Shown: positions 19,094 to 28,405 of the stretch, piece after piece
Layout of the letters: each line of letters opens with the position of its first letter
How positions within the stretch are numbered: the first letter of the stretch is position 1
Assembly: GCF_014522205.1 (NCBI RefSeq)
Contig: NZ_CP046884.1
Span: 1,054,001 to 1,118,000, forward strand
Origin: Corynebacterium poyangense
GTDB lineage: Bacteria; Actinomycetota; Actinomycetes; Mycobacteriales; Mycobacteriaceae
DNA: 64,000 bases
Direction: 5' to 3'
The notes under the pieces: model-generated
The model's database searches: none
Seen by the model: only the letters and a program-made list of their open reading frames with translations
What the model was told of the DNA's origin: nothing
Made by a program: the position numbers and the translations under genes

Positions 19094-20605
19094 ATGAGTC
19101 AATCACAGAACAACTACATTGTTGATAGCTCTAGTTCTGAGTTGACCACGCTCAGCGCAGCGGAGTTGGCTCGACGCATTCACGGTGGGGAAGTCAGTTC
19201 ACGAGAAGTCACCCAAGCTCATTTGGACCGTATCGCAGACACTGATGACGTTTTGCATTCTTTCCTGCATGTAGGTGCTGAGGCGGCGTTATCAGCTGCT
19301 GATTCCGTGGATGAAGCATTAGCCCGGGGAGAGCAGCCGGCATCACCTTTAGCTGGTGTTCCGCTTGCCCTGAAAGACGTGTTTACCACCACGGATGCTC
19401 CCACTACCGCGGCGTCGAAGATTCTTGAAGGGTATATGAGCCCCTATGATGCCACCGTGACGAAGAAGCTCCGCGAGGCTGGCATTCCGATTTTGGGGAA
19501 AACCAATTTAGATGAATTTGCAATGGGGTCCTCAACCGAGAACTCTGCCTATGGGCCTACCCATAATCCTTATGACGTTGAGCGCACGGCAGGTGGTTCC
19601 GGTGGTGGCTCGGCTGCAGCTCTAGCCTCGGGTCAAGCGCCTCTGGCCATTGGTACGGATACAGGCGGATCAATCCGGCAACCAGCAGCGTTAACGAATA
19701 CGGTGGGGGTAAAACCCACCTATGGAACGGTGTCTCGTTATGGCCTTATTGCTTGTGCATCCTCTTTGGATCAAGGTGGACCTTGCGCCCGATCAGTTTT
19801 AGATACTGCTTTATTGCATAGCGTTATTGCTGGGCATGATCCTTTTGATGCGACCAGCGTGGATGAATCAGTTGCTCCGATTGCGCCAGTAATTGAGGCT
19901 GCGAAAGAAGGCGCTGAGGGTGATCTCCGAGGTTTGAAAGTGGGGGTGGTTCGTCAATTTGATCGCGAAGGGTATCAGCCGGGAGTGCTTGACGCCTTCC
20001 ATCAAGCGGTAGCCCAACTGACAGCTCAAGGAGCAGAGGTCATCGAAGTCGATTGTCCGCACTTTGATGATGCCCTAGCTGCCTACTATTTGATCTTGCC
20101 CTGTGAGGTATCCAGTAACCTGGCTCGGTTTGATGGTATGCGTTATGGGTGTCGAGTAGGAGACGACGGACGTCATTCCGCGGAACAAGTGATGTCCCTA
20201 AGCCGAGCAGAGGGTTTTGGCCCAGAGGTGAAACGACGGATCATCCTAGGTACGTACGCTTTATCGGTGGGATATTATGATGCCTACTATTTGCAGGCCC
20301 AGCGTGTGCGTACATTAATTGCCCGCGACTTTGCTCGGGCTTTTGAGCAGGTTGATGTCTTGGTTTCCCCGACCACTCCGACGACAGCCTTTAAGCTGGG
20401 TGAAAAAGTTTCCGACCCCTTGGAAATGTATAACTTTGACCTGTGCACCCTGCCGCTGAACTTGGCGGGACTCTGTGGCATGTCAGTACCTTCGGGATTA
20501 GCCGCAGACACTGGTTTGCCGACTGGACTGCAGATCATGGCGCCTGCGTTCCAGGATGATCGTCTCTATCGAGTAGGCGCTGCCTTCGAAGTAGGTCGTC
20601 AATAG
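19094..20605 (+). CDS. gatA: GatA, glutamyl-tRNA(Gln) amidotransferase subunit A
   Basis: 503 residues; the amidase that releases ammonia from glutamine for conversion of Glu-tRNA(Gln) to Gln-tRNA(Gln). The Ser-cis-Ser-Lys signature is present: Lys in PLALKDVF near residue 94, the glycine/serine loop [16 protein letters not shown] near 168-183, and [12 protein letters not shown] near 192-203. GGGGAGGG precedes the ATG, which is separated from the gatC stop by 2 bp. Length and motifs are normal. With GluRS (58.3 kb), tRNA-Gln (59.9 kb) and gatB (26.7 kb) it completes the indirect glutaminylation route within this window. Confidence 0.96.
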   Translation: MSQSQNNYIVDSSSSELTTLSAAELARRIHGGEVSSREVTQAHLDRIADTDDVLHSFLHVGAEAALSAADSVDEALARGEQPASPLAGVPLALKDVFTTTDAPTTAASKILEGYMSPYDATVTKKLREAGIPILGKTNLDEFAMGSSTENSAYGPTHNPYDVERTAGGSGGGSAAALASGQAPLAIGTDTGGSIRQPAALTNTVGVKPTYGTVSRYGLIACASSLDQGGPCARSVLDTALLHSVIAGHDPFDATSVDESVAPIAPVIEAAKEGAEGDLRGLKVGVVRQFDREGYQPGVLDAFHQAVAQLTAQGAEVIEVDCPHFDDALAAYYLILPCEVSSNLARFDGMRYGCRVGDDGRHSAEQVMSLSRAEGFGPEVKRRIILGTYALSVGYYDAYYLQAQRVRTLIARDFARAFEQVDVLVSPTTPTTAFKLGEKVSDPLEMYNFDLCTLPLNLAGLCGMSVPSGLAADTGLPTGLQIMAPAFQDDRLYRVGAAFEVGRQ

Positions 20606-20680
20606 ATTAGGGCAGAAAATTGGCCCCAGCAAGAGGGATGAATTTTTCGCCACCACTATTCCTTCCGGAATAAAGATCGG

Positions 20681-20699
20681 TTATGCTAGCCTGAGTTGA
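20681..20699. promoter_or_regulatory. DtxR/IdeR-like iron box overlapping the promoter of the siderophore-interacting protein gene
   Basis: TTATGCTAGCCTGAGTTGA matches the 19-bp corynebacterial iron-box consensus (TTAGGTTAGCCTAACCTAA) at about 13 positions, including the TAGCCT core. A -10-like TATGCT (20682-20687) lies inside it, so bound repressor would block RNA polymerase. Confidence 0.6.
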
Positions 20700-20756
20700 A
20701 AGATCAACAAAGAGCGTGCCCCTTCGCTGGGAACTGAATTTTCCGGGAGGTTTTCT

Positions 20757-21608
20757 ATGCCAACGCCGAGGTCTAAGCGGGCAAAACTGAATGCTAAAGA
20801 AGCCCGCATCGAGTCCACCACCCGTATTTCCCCTCATCTCATCCGTCTGCGATGTCACAGTGACGCACTTATCGGAGCTGAGCTTCCGCATACAGACCAC
20901 TACATCAAGCTTCTCTTTCTTCCGCCAGAAGCAGACTATTCCTGGCCTTTCGACCTAGCTCAGATTCGAGCCGAGAAACCACGGGAGATGTGGCCGGTTA
21001 CTCGGACCTACACCTTAAGGACAATTGATCCCGAAACGGGAAAAATGGATATAGATTTTGTCCTTCATGGGGATCACGGCTTAGCAGCGCCGTGGGCTGC
21101 GCAAGCCAGCCCCGGTGATGTATTTGCCTACCTTGGTCCAGGTGGAGCATGGCACCCGGACCAGAGCTACCAACATTCAGTGTTTATTGGTGATGAGACC
21201 TCAGCTCCAGCTATCGCTCATGCATTAGAAAAGCTACCACCGGGGATGACCTCGCAAGTGCTCATCGAGGTTGCCGATCAGAATGCGGAGTTTCAGCTCT
21301 GCGATGTTGAGGGCGTAGAAGTTCAGTGGGTGCATCGTCATGGCGCCGTAGCCGGTACGGAATTAAGTAAAGCTGTTCGCCAGCTAGTTGTTCCTGACAT
21401 TCGCACCACGTGGTTTGTCCATGGTGTTGCGGAGATGATTCGAGAGGTGCGTCGCTACCTTTTTGTGGAGCGTGAACTAGCGCGGGACGATGTGTCCATT
21501 TCCGGTTATTGGCGGCTGGGGATGACCGAGGATCAATGGCAGTCTTCGAAACGAGAGTTCAACGCCGAAAACGAGGCTGAAGAAGAGCGCCTCCGTCACG
21601 AACGATAA
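20757..21608 (+). CDS. Siderophore-interacting protein (SIP/ViuB family ferric reductase)
   Basis: 283 residues. The FAD-binding motif is WPVTRTYTLR near residue 80; the NAD(P)H-domain tail carries ISGYWRLGMTEDQW near 250-263, the YWR signature of the family. These cytoplasmic flavoproteins release iron from imported ferric siderophores. GGGAGG lies 8 nt before the ATG. The DtxR-like box upstream predicts induction under iron limitation. No siderophore transporter or synthesis gene is adjacent. A SIP gene after gatA is also found in C. glutamicum, as I recall it. The C-terminus is charged and probably disordered. Confidence 0.87.
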   Translation: MPTPRSKRAKLNAKEARIESTTRISPHLIRLRCHSDALIGAELPHTDHYIKLLFLPPEADYSWPFDLAQIRAEKPREMWPVTRTYTLRTIDPETGKMDIDFVLHGDHGLAAPWAAQASPGDVFAYLGPGGAWHPDQSYQHSVFIGDETSAPAIAHALEKLPPGMTSQVLIEVADQNAEFQLCDVEGVEVQWVHRHGAVAGTELSKAVRQLVVPDIRTTWFVHGVAEMIREVRRYLFVERELARDDVSISGYWRLGMTEDQWQSSKREFNAENEAEEERLRHER

Positions 21609-21657
21609 AAGGTTCAGTCACCTAACCTGGGCGCGGAGGCGTGGACGGTGGAGGGGA

Positions 21658-21981
21658 TTAGAGTCGATCCGAGAAAGCCCAAGCAGCTCCAGCTGAAACT
21701 GCGGTGACGCTAAGGACGGCGGGCCACGAACCGATCTTCTTAGCTAGCGGATGAGATAAGCCAAAACCGGCGACGTATAAGCCACTCAACAGCACCGTAG
21801 TGGGGATAGAAGTCTTACGTGCCCAGGAACGAGCCGACCATGCACCTGCTGCAGCTAACAATGCTCCACCGAGGGGGCGGATTCCGGTTTCTCGGGCGGT
21901 GAGCCAGCCGCCAATAAGCCCCGTAGTGACGACCGCCGCAGTGTTGACATCTTCTGCCTTTTTCAACTCAATATTTGACAT
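21658..21981 (-). CDS. Small hydrophobic membrane protein, unknown function
   Basis: 107 residues with three or so hydrophobic segments (AAVVTTGLIGGWLTA near 15-29, LGGALLAAAGAWSA near 37-50, TTVLLSGLYVAGFG near 61-74, VLSVTAVSAGAAWAF near 89-103). No signal cleavage site, catalytic motif or known family is recognised. The N-terminus MSNIELKKAEDVN is charged and likely cytoplasmic. It is divergent from the MFS pump gene (73 bp between starts) and converges on the siderophore-interacting gene. No good ribosome binding site; a poor A-rich box lies about 7 nt upstream. Confidence 0.6.
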   Translation of the reverse strand: MSNIELKKAEDVNTAAVVTTGLIGGWLTARETGIRPLGGALLAAAGAWSARSWARKTSIPTTVLLSGLYVAGFGLSHPLAKKIGSWPAVLSVTAVSAGAAWAFSDRL

Positions 21982-22042
21982 GCTCTAATTTTTACTCTCT
22001 TTTCCTCACGAGCGAAGAGAGTATCTGCAATCCGAGGAGTTT

Positions 22043-22048
22043 TATACT
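22043..22048 (+). promoter_or_regulatory. -10 box TATACT of the MFS transporter gene
   Basis: TATACT, 6 nt of AT-rich spacer, then the ATG at 22055: a leaderless arrangement. No Shine-Dalgarno site fits the ATG, as GAGGAG at 22034-22039 is 15 nt away. Confidence 0.5.
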
Positions 22049-22054
22049 AAAATA

Positions 22055-23482
22055 ATGACGTCCAAGTCCGCTGACTCAGCATCGCACTTGTCGCCAGATA
22101 ATTGCGTCCTTCCCGAACCCCAGGCCTGGCGAGCTCTAATCGCTTTGTGTATCGGGTTTTTTATGATTCTGCTGGATCAGACCATCGTGGCGGTGGCCAC
22201 CCCCAAGATAGAGGCTGATTTCCAAGCATCGATCAACCAAGTATTTTGGATTACCTCCATCTACCTGCTCTGTATTGTGGTGCCGTTATTATTCACCGGC
22301 CGCTTAGGGGATCGCTATGGTCAGCGAAACCTCTACCGCATCGGAATGAGTATCTTCGTCCTTTCCTCTGCAGCGTGTGGTTTTGCCAATCATGTTGAAA
22401 CTCTCGTCATCGCGCGAGGGGTGCAAGGAATCGGTGCAGCGATTCTCATTCCGCAAACAATGAGCGTGATCAACAGGATTTTTGCGCCCTCCCGGCGCGG
22501 TGCGGCTCTAGGCCTATGGGGAGCGGTCGGCGGTTTAGCCGGAGTGGTTTCACCGCTACTCGGTGGGGTTCTCGTGGGAGGCCCGGGCTGGGAATGGATC
22601 TTTTTTATCAACATCCCGCTCGGGGTGTTGTCCCTCATCATGGTCACGCTTTGGGTCCCCACCATGCCCCGACATGCTCGAACCATCGACATCCCTAGTG
22701 TTGTGGTTTCCCTGTGCGCCATGTCATTAATTGTGTACTCCATTTTGAACGGGCCACAGATGGGTTGGTCGATCCGTTTGGTTGTCATGATCATCATCGG
22801 TCTTGGTGGAGTGGTCTGGTTTATTCGCCTTCAACAAACTGCATCGAGCCGTGGAACCGAGGCCCTGGTGCCCTTGGAGATATTCCACAACCGCAATTTC
22901 TCCATTGCGTCATTTTCCATCTCCACTATGGGTTTTACCGTTGCGTCGATGATGCTTCCGATTATGTTTCATCTTCAAGATGGCTTGGGTTTCACACCGC
23001 AGAAATCTGGATTAGTCATGGCGCCGATGGCGGCTATTACCGTTATTGGTTCTCCCATCGTCGGGCGACTTTCTGATCATTGTCACCCGCGCAACCTCTC
23101 CATGGTGGGTTTCGGGCTCACTGCCTTTTCCTTAGCGTGGATCGGAATCTCTATTTTGCGCGACGCAGGTCTGTGGTGGTTTCTTGCTGGGGTGTGTCTC
23201 ATGGGGGTCGGAACCTGTTTTTCGTGGTCCCCAAACTCCGCTGCAGCTATGAGAACGATGAATCCTCGGTTTATGGGTGCCGCCTCAGGGGTATATAACA
23301 CCACTCGTCAAACCGGATCAGTCCTAGGTTCGGCGGCAGTAGGAGCGGCGATGCAGATGGCTTTCGCCCATCAAAGTGGGGTTTCCGGATCTGCCGGTAT
23401 AGCTCTGCTATTGCCGGCTGCGGCGCTTGCCTGTGGGTTTATCGCCGTATCTTTCTTCGAAGCGGATAAAATTTCCGAATAA
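22055..23482 (+). CDS. MFS drug-resistance transporter, DHA2 (EmrB/QacA) family
   Basis: 475 residues, predicted 12-14 membrane spans. LLDQTIVAVATPKI near residue 40 is the motif D1-type signature of the 14-span DHA2 family; GRLGDRYGQRNLYRIG near 83-98 is motif A; ARGVQGIGAAILIPQ near 118-132 is motif B. The protein would export drugs or metabolites with proton antiport; the substrate cannot be read from the sequence. It is divergent from a small membrane protein gene and followed by pfkA in the same direction (48 bp from its stop to the pfkA start), which has its own promoter. Confidence 0.85.
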   Translation: MTSKSADSASHLSPDNCVLPEPQAWRALIALCIGFFMILLDQTIVAVATPKIEADFQASINQVFWITSIYLLCIVVPLLFTGRLGDRYGQRNLYRIGMSIFVLSSAACGFANHVETLVIARGVQGIGAAILIPQTMSVINRIFAPSRRGAALGLWGAVGGLAGVVSPLLGGVLVGGPGWEWIFFINIPLGVLSLIMVTLWVPTMPRHARTIDIPSVVVSLCAMSLIVYSILNGPQMGWSIRLVVMIIIGLGGVVWFIRLQQTASSRGTEALVPLEIFHNRNFSIASFSISTMGFTVASMMLPIMFHLQDGLGFTPQKSGLVMAPMAAITVIGSPIVGRLSDHCHPRNLSMVGFGLTAFSLAWIGISILRDAGLWWFLAGVCLMGVGTCFSWSPNSAAAMRTMNPRFMGAASGVYNTTRQTGSVLGSAAVGAAMQMAFAHQSGVSGSAGIALLLPAAALACGFIAVSFFEADKISE

Positions 23483-23517
23483 TCGGACAGATTCGGGCAG
23501 AATCCCGCATGGATGAC

Positions 23518-23523
23518 TAAACT
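23518..23523 (+). promoter_or_regulatory. -10 box TAAACT of pfkA
   Basis: TAAACT is followed by 7 nt and the ATG at 23531; this leaderless layout argues against the upstream in-frame ATG at 23513. Confidence 0.5.
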
Positions 23524-23530
23524 AGGTTGC

Positions 23531-24562
23531 ATGCGAATTGCTACTCTGACCTCCGGTGGTGATTGCCCCGGTTTGAACGCAGTTATCCGCGGTATCGTGC
23601 GTACCTGTAGCGCGGAGTTTAACTCCACAGTTGTTGGTTACCAAGATGGTTGGGTCGGCTTAATGGAAGATAAGCGGAGTCAGCTTTATGATGATGAAAA
23701 TATTGACCGAATCCTGCTTCGGGGCGGCACAATATTAGGTACCGGTCGCCTTCATCCTGATCGGTTTAAAGCCGGCTTAGATCAGATCCGCGCCAATTTA
23801 GAAGACGCCGGCATTGACGCTCTTATCCCGATTGGTGGGGAAGGGACCCTCAAGGGCGCAAAATGGTTATCTGATAATGGAATACCCGTGGTGGGGGTGC
23901 CCAAAACCATTGACAATGACGTTAATGGTACGGATTTTACCTTCGGTTTTGATACTGCTGTGTCGGTAGCAACGGATGCTATTGACCGGCTCCACACTAC
24001 GGCTGAGTCTCATAATCGAGTGATGATTGTGGAAGTAATGGGGCGCCACGTTGGGTGGATTGCGCTTCATGCTGGAATGGCGGGCGGGGCTCACTACACA
24101 GTTATTCCAGAAGAGCCATTCGATATTGCTGAAATTTGCAAAGCCATGGAACGTCGATTCCAGATGGGAGAGAAGTACGGCATCATTTGTGTCGCTGAGG
24201 GTGCTCTACCAAAGGAAGGCACCATGGAGATGCGTGAGGGTGAAATTGACCAATTCGGGCATAAGACGTTTACCGGGATTGGTCAGCAAATAGCCGATGA
24301 AATTCACAATCGGTTGGGGCACGACGTCCGCACTACTGTCCTTGGACATATTCAGCGTGGCGGTACCCCTACCGCTTTTGATCGCGTCTTAGCAACCCGA
24401 TATGGAGTCCATGCTGCTCGTGCTTGTCATTCCGGTGACTTTGGGAAATGTGTCGCTCTTCATGGGGAGCATATTGAGTTAATTGATCTCAATGAAGCTG
24501 TTGGCACGCTGAAAGCGGTGCCGCATGGGCGGTACGTCACAGCTAAAGCAATGTTTGGGTAA
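23531..24562 (+). CDS. pfkA: PfkA, ATP-dependent 6-phosphofructokinase
   Basis: 343 residues from ATG 23531; phosphorylates fructose 6-phosphate in glycolysis. [15 protein letters not shown] at the N-terminus binds phosphate; GGEGTLKGA near residue 97 has glycine at the position that distinguishes ATP enzymes from PPi enzymes (Asp there), while [20 protein letters not shown] near 119-138 has the lysine of the actinobacterial group. [13 protein letters not shown] near 163 and [12 protein letters not shown] near 274 complete the active site. The mixed Gly/Lys signature is that of actinobacterial ATP-PFKs. It lies between gatA and gatB as in mycobacteria. Confidence 0.95.
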   Translation: MRIATLTSGGDCPGLNAVIRGIVRTCSAEFNSTVVGYQDGWVGLMEDKRSQLYDDENIDRILLRGGTILGTGRLHPDRFKAGLDQIRANLEDAGIDALIPIGGEGTLKGAKWLSDNGIPVVGVPKTIDNDVNGTDFTFGFDTAVSVATDAIDRLHTTAESHNRVMIVEVMGRHVGWIALHAGMAGGAHYTVIPEEPFDIAEICKAMERRFQMGEKYGIICVAEGALPKEGTMEMREGEIDQFGHKTFTGIGQQIADEIHNRLGHDVRTTVLGHIQRGGTPTAFDRVLATRYGVHAARACHSGDFGKCVALHGEHIELIDLNEAVGTLKAVPHGRYVTAKAMFG

Positions 24563-24607
24563 AAAGCTATCCATATACCCAGCTGCCGGGTGTTCATTCT
24601 GTGGAAT

Positions 24608-24613
24608 TACAAT
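24608..24613 (+). promoter_or_regulatory. -10 box TACAAT of the BASS transporter gene
   Basis: TACAAT lies 8 nt before the ATG at 24622 and inside the longer open frame from GTG 24601, which favours the ATG. Confidence 0.5.
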
Positions 24614-24621
24614 ATCACTCT

Positions 24622-25614
24622 ATGGAACACTCGGATTGTCATGTTAACGCCACATCGTCCACTGCTGCCTCACCCCGTGAGGAACGAGCCGCATATATCG
24701 CATCACTTGGTTTCCCGCTCCTCGTCATCCTAGGTGGCCTCCTCGGATTCTTCTTTTCCTCGGAGGTCAAACAGGGGGCCAGTCTCGTTAACCCACTCCT
24801 CGGAATCGTCATGTTCGGAATGGGATTAAGCCTCAAACCCGTGGACTTCGCGCTTGTTTTTCGTCGCCCCTTCCCCGTCATCCTCGGGGTGGTCGCCCAA
24901 TATATTCTCATGCCTACCGCCGCGCTCATCGTGGTCTGGATTCTGCGACTTCCCGCTGATATCGCCGCTGGAGTCATCTTGGTTGGTTGTGCACCAGGAG
25001 GAACAAGCTCCAATGTGGTGAGCTACCTAGCGCGTGGTGATGTTGCTTTGTCAGTTACCATGACCTCAATTTCCACCCTGCTCGCCCCCATTCTCACTCC
25101 CTTCCTCACCCTCTGGTTGGCTGGTCAATACATGCCTCTTAATGGCACTGCCATGGCACTTTCTATTGTTCAAGTGGTCTTAATCCCGGTGATCGCCGGA
25201 CTAGTACTCCGCACCTTCATCCCTCGGATGATTGATCGCATCCTTCCTTTTCTACCGTGGATTTCGGTGGTTGCCATTGCCATGATTGTCTCCGTAGTGG
25301 TAGCAGGCGCCCGAGACAATATTCTTCGTGCTGGTCTCATCGTGGCTCTCGCTGTGATCCTGCACAATCTTTTAGGCTATGGCCTGGGCTACCTTTGTGG
25401 TCTGCTCACAAAGCAACCTGTTTCGGTACGTCGAACCATGTCTATTGAAGTGGGTATGCAAAACTCCGGTCTTGCAGCTGGGTTAGCCAGCCAATATATG
25501 AGTCCTCTATCCGCTCTTCCTGGGGCAATTTTTTCAGTCTGGCACAATCTCTCGGGTGCTCTCCTCGCGGCGCTATGCCGCAAGATTGATAACGCCTCTC
25601 AGCATGAAAGATAG
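24622..25614 (+). CDS. Bile acid:sodium symporter (BASS) family transporter
   Basis: 330 residues. After a polar N-terminus come about nine to ten membrane spans; GIVMFGMGLSLKPVDF near 78, LVGCAPGGTSSNVVSYLARG near 118-137 and EVGMQNSGLAAGLA near 274 are BASS signatures, the last two forming the crossover helices that bind sodium. Bacterial members carry organic anions such as pantoate or keto acids; the substrate here is open. The 3' end overlaps the convergent PrpF-like gene by 16 bp. Alternative start GTG 24601 adds seven residues but precedes the -10 box. Confidence 0.85.
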   Translation: MEHSDCHVNATSSTAASPREERAAYIASLGFPLLVILGGLLGFFFSSEVKQGASLVNPLLGIVMFGMGLSLKPVDFALVFRRPFPVILGVVAQYILMPTAALIVVWILRLPADIAAGVILVGCAPGGTSSNVVSYLARGDVALSVTMTSISTLLAPILTPFLTLWLAGQYMPLNGTAMALSIVQVVLIPVIAGLVLRTFIPRMIDRILPFLPWISVVAIAMIVSVVVAGARDNILRAGLIVALAVILHNLLGYGLGYLCGLLTKQPVSVRRTMSIEVGMQNSGLAAGLASQYMSPLSALPGAIFSVWHNLSGALLAALCRKIDNASQHER

Positions 25615-26669
25615 ACGGTGCCGCTCATAATGAGCCGGGCACTGCGCGCTAAGGCAACCCAAGAAACAACCCCATCCTGCACGTTCGCACTGACCTTCGC
25701 TTTCCCCTTGGGATGAAGGACAGTTGTGTGTTCCGCGGGCGGCAGATCAATTACCGGTGAACCCAAGGCCCGTGCCGCAGCCAGTGCCAATAGACCGGTG
25801 CCCGGTATCGCATGATGGACAACCCCCAGGGAAGTCATCCGAGCCTTAAGGCAGCCCTCGGGGTAGGACGGGGAAGAATAAGGTTCGACGATAGCAACCC
25901 GCGGAATGACAGCCGAAGGTTCCAAACCCATCAGTTTGCCAGCCGTGCGACGCAAGTTTTCCAGTGTGGATAATAAGGACTTATCACTGTTGAGCTGGTG
26001 CGGAGAAGCATCTATATCCATACCCACATCGTGCGCCCGGAAAATAGCAATAGGATTGGTGACATTGATCAGCGTGGTCGTCAATCCATCAATAGCGGTG
26101 TGGATAACTTCTTGCCGAGGAGCAAGGAAACGAAGATCAACTCTTGGGGCAGTTCCAGGGACTCCATCTAGTTGAAAATCACCGTGACGAGGGAAAGTGC
26201 CTTGTTCTACTGGGTGATGCAACTCCAGGTAGCTGTGGGTGTTGATGTTATATACCCGGCAGCTTGCGGACGTCGAACTGTGGGGGAAGGTGATCAGCCC
26301 CTCAGCTAGAGCGTAAGCGCTGATCGCCGACGAAATATTGCCACAATTTCCGCCCCAATCCACGGTGTTTTCCGTGGGGGATACTTGGGCAAAATAGCTG
26401 ACAACATCTGTTTCCTGCTGAAGGACAAGGTCCGGAAAAGCCTCGTGGGCTTCTGTAGGGGTACCCACAAACATGACTTTGGAGTTGGATGAGACACCAC
26501 CGCCGAGACCGTCACTTGCTATGGGATCTGGTGACCCGATAAGACGCAGGCACAGTTCATCGCGACGCGGCTGGCTGTGTGGGAGGTCGCGAAGACGAAG
26601 AAAGAGCGCTCGCGAGGTGCCGCCCCTGAGGATGGAAAGCTTCAGACTGTGAGGAAGTGGAGAGTTCAT
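25599..26669 (-). CDS. PrpF-like isomerase (2-methylaconitate isomerase family)
   Basis: 356 residues with the diaminopimelate-epimerase-type fold of Prp[14 protein letters not shown] near residue 15, [16 protein letters not shown] near 53-68 and [19 protein letters not shown] near 99-117 are family motifs; the Asn-Cys-Gly holds a catalytic cysteine. Known members isomerise 2-methylaconitate, methylitaconate or 4-oxalomesaconate; no methylcitrate genes are nearby, so the substrate is unassigned. It overlaps the BASS gene at the 3' end and is divergent from gatB, 44 bp between starts. The ATG at 26669 stands 6 nt after a TAACCT box. Confidence 0.8.
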   Translation of the reverse strand: MNSPLPHSLKLSILRGGTSRALFLRLRDLPHSQPRRDELCLRLIGSPDPIASDGLGGGVSSNSKVMFVGTPTEAHEAFPDLVLQQETDVVSYFAQVSPTENTVDWGGNCGNISSAISAYALAEGLITFPHSSTSASCRVYNINTHSYLELHHPVEQGTFPRHGDFQLDGVPGTAPRVDLRFLAPRQEVIHTAIDGLTTTLINVTNPIAIFRAHDVGMDIDASPHQLNSDKSLLSTLENLRRTAGKLMGLEPSAVIPRVAIVEPYSSPSYPEGCLKARMTSLGVVHHAIPGTGLLALAAARALGSPVIDLPPAEHTTVLHPKGKAKVSANVQDGVVSWVALARSARLIMSGTVYLSC

Positions 26670-26675
26670 GGCCCC

Positions 26676-26681
26676 AGGTTA
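26676..26681 (-). promoter_or_regulatory. -10 box TAACCT of the PrpF-like gene
   Basis: On the minus strand TAACCT, 6 nt, then ATG at 26669. It is back-to-back with the gatB promoter. Confidence 0.45.
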
Positions 26682-26700
26682 GGCGACAAGAGAAAGGAAG

Positions 26701-26706
26701 TAGACT
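26701..26706 (+). promoter_or_regulatory. -10 box TAGACT of gatB
   Basis: TAGACT, 7 nt, then ATG at 26714: a leaderless layout. It rules against the longer open frame starting at 26657. Confidence 0.55.
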
Positions 26707-26713
26707 AGCCCTC

Positions 26714-28219
26714 ATGACTTCTGCGATGTATGACCTGATGGACTATGACGAGGTGCTGGAAAAGTATGACCCTGTTATGGGGTTAGAAGTCCACGTGGAG
26801 CTAGCAACGGAAACAAAGATGTTTTCTGCCAGCTCGGCGCACTTCGGCGCTGCCGCCAATGAGAACGTTGATCCAGTTTCCTTGGGGCTACCTGGTGCTT
26901 TGCCCGTAGTTAATGCGAAAGGCGTGGAGTGGGCCATTAAAATCGGTTTGGCCCTAAATTGTGACATCGCTGAGTTCTCTCGTTTCGCGCGGAAGAATTA
27001 TTTCTATCCGGATCAGCCCAAGAATTACCAGATCTCTCAATATGATGAGCCCATCGCAAGCAATGGATATCTTGATGTAGTGCTTCCTGATGGGACGAAA
27101 TGGCAGGTCGATATTGAACGCGCCCACATGGAAGAAGACACCGGGAAACTGACTCATATTGGGGGAGCTACCGGAAGAATCAGTGGGGCAACCAGCTCGC
27201 TGGTGGATTGTAACCGGGCCGGTATTCCCTTGATTGAGATCGTTACCAAGCCAATTGAAGGAGCTAGGGAGCGGGCACCGGAAGTAGCTCGGGCATATGT
27301 CGGTGCTCTGCGAGATTTGGTGAAGTCTCTTGGCGTTTCCGATGCCCGGATGGATCAAGGTTCTATGCGAGTAGACGCCAATGTTTCTCTACGGCCGCGT
27401 GGCACGGAGGAATATGGCACGCGAACGGAAACAAAGAATATTAATTCCTTGAAATCCGTTGAGCAGGCGGTGCGCTATGAGATGCAACGTCAAGCCGCAT
27501 GTCTGGAGCGGGGGGAGGCGATTGTTCAAGAAACCCGCCATTATCAGGAAAGCGATGGTTCCACCTCAAAAGGACGACCGAAGGAAACCGCAGAAGACTA
27601 TCGCTATTTCAATGACCCGGATTTGCCGCCGGTTATTGCCCCCCCGGAATGGGTCGAAGAAATTCGGGCGAGTCTTCCCGAGCTACCGTGGGTCCGCCGC
27701 GCTCGGATTCAGCAAGAATGGAAGTTGTCCGATGCTGAGATGCGGGATTTGATGAATGCTGGCGCCCTGGAGTTGATTATTGCCACCACCGAACAAGGGG
27801 CTACCGCTGATGAAGCCAGGGCTTGGTGGGTATCCTATCTGGCTGGTCAGGCTAATCAACAAGGGGTAGAACTCGAAGAACTAGCGATCACTCCCAGCCA
27901 AGTAGCGCGGATTATTCACTTGGTGAAAGAGGGTCGGCTCACCACGAAATTGGCTCGTCAAGCAGTAGACGGTGTGTTAGCTGGTGAGGGAGACGTCGAT
28001 GAGGTGGTGAAAGCCCGTGGACTTGAAGTAGTCCGCGATGACAGCGCTATTGAAGCGGCGGTAGATGAAGCTTTGGCTGCGAACCCGGATATTGTGGAGA
28101 AGTATCGGGCTGGAAATAAGAAGGTAACCGGAGCGATTGTGGGTGCTGTGATGAAGGCCACTAAGGGGAAGGCTGATCCTCGGACGGTTAACCAGCTCAT
28201 CGCTAAAAAATTGGCCTAA
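26714..28219 (+). CDS. gatB: GatB, glutamyl-tRNA(Gln) amidotransferase subunit B
   Basis: 501 residues from ATG 26714; the kinase and tRNA-binding subunit that phosphorylates the glutamyl moiety of Glu-tRNA(Gln) and amidates it. [17 protein letters not shown] near residue 22, the PGALPVVN loop, [20 protein letters not shown] near 97-116, and [17 protein letters not shown] near 210-226 are GatB hallmarks. The C-terminal YqeY-like tail ends in a lysine-rich segment. It is not next to gatCA, which are 6.1 kb upstream with pfkA and transporter genes between. A strong terminator follows. Confidence 0.96.
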   Translation: MTSAMYDLMDYDEVLEKYDPVMGLEVHVELATETKMFSASSAHFGAAANENVDPVSLGLPGALPVVNAKGVEWAIKIGLALNCDIAEFSRFARKNYFYPDQPKNYQISQYDEPIASNGYLDVVLPDGTKWQVDIERAHMEEDTGKLTHIGGATGRISGATSSLVDCNRAGIPLIEIVTKPIEGARERAPEVARAYVGALRDLVKSLGVSDARMDQGSMRVDANVSLRPRGTEEYGTRTETKNINSLKSVEQAVRYEMQRQAACLERGEAIVQETRHYQESDGSTSKGRPKETAEDYRYFNDPDLPPVIAPPEWVEEIRASLPELPWVRRARIQQEWKLSDAEMRDLMNAGALELIIATTEQGATADEARAWWVSYLAGQANQQGVELEELAITPSQVARIIHLVKEGRLTTKLARQAVDGVLAGEGDVDEVVKARGLEVVRDDSAIEAAVDEALAANPDIVEKYRAGNKKVTGAIVGAVMKATKGKADPRTVNQLIAKKLA

Positions 28220-28253
28220 GATCGGCGGCAAAATTTACGCCAAATGCGGCCTG

Positions 28254-28290
28254 AAGCAACGAATCCGCAGCGCATGGATTCGTTGCTTTT
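28254..28290 (+). terminator. Rho-independent terminator of gatB
   Basis: Perfect 13-bp stem AAGCAACGAATCC (28254-28266) with GGATTCGTTGCTT (28276-28288), 9-nt loop, then TT at the end of a T run. Placed 34 bp after the gatB stop. Confidence 0.85.
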
Positions 28291-28405
28291 GCTTATCTTC
28301 CGCTAATATGGCTCTTCGGTTCATAACTGCCGGGGGGTGGTTGTGATGGGGGAGTGTGGATTGAATAGTGAAACTTGTCAACCTAAGTGAGGAGCTTTAA
28401 TTCAG

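Noticed and set aside
24567..24600. Short ACCC/GGGT hairpin after pfkA as a terminator
   Set aside because: Arms are only 4 bp and no T run follows.
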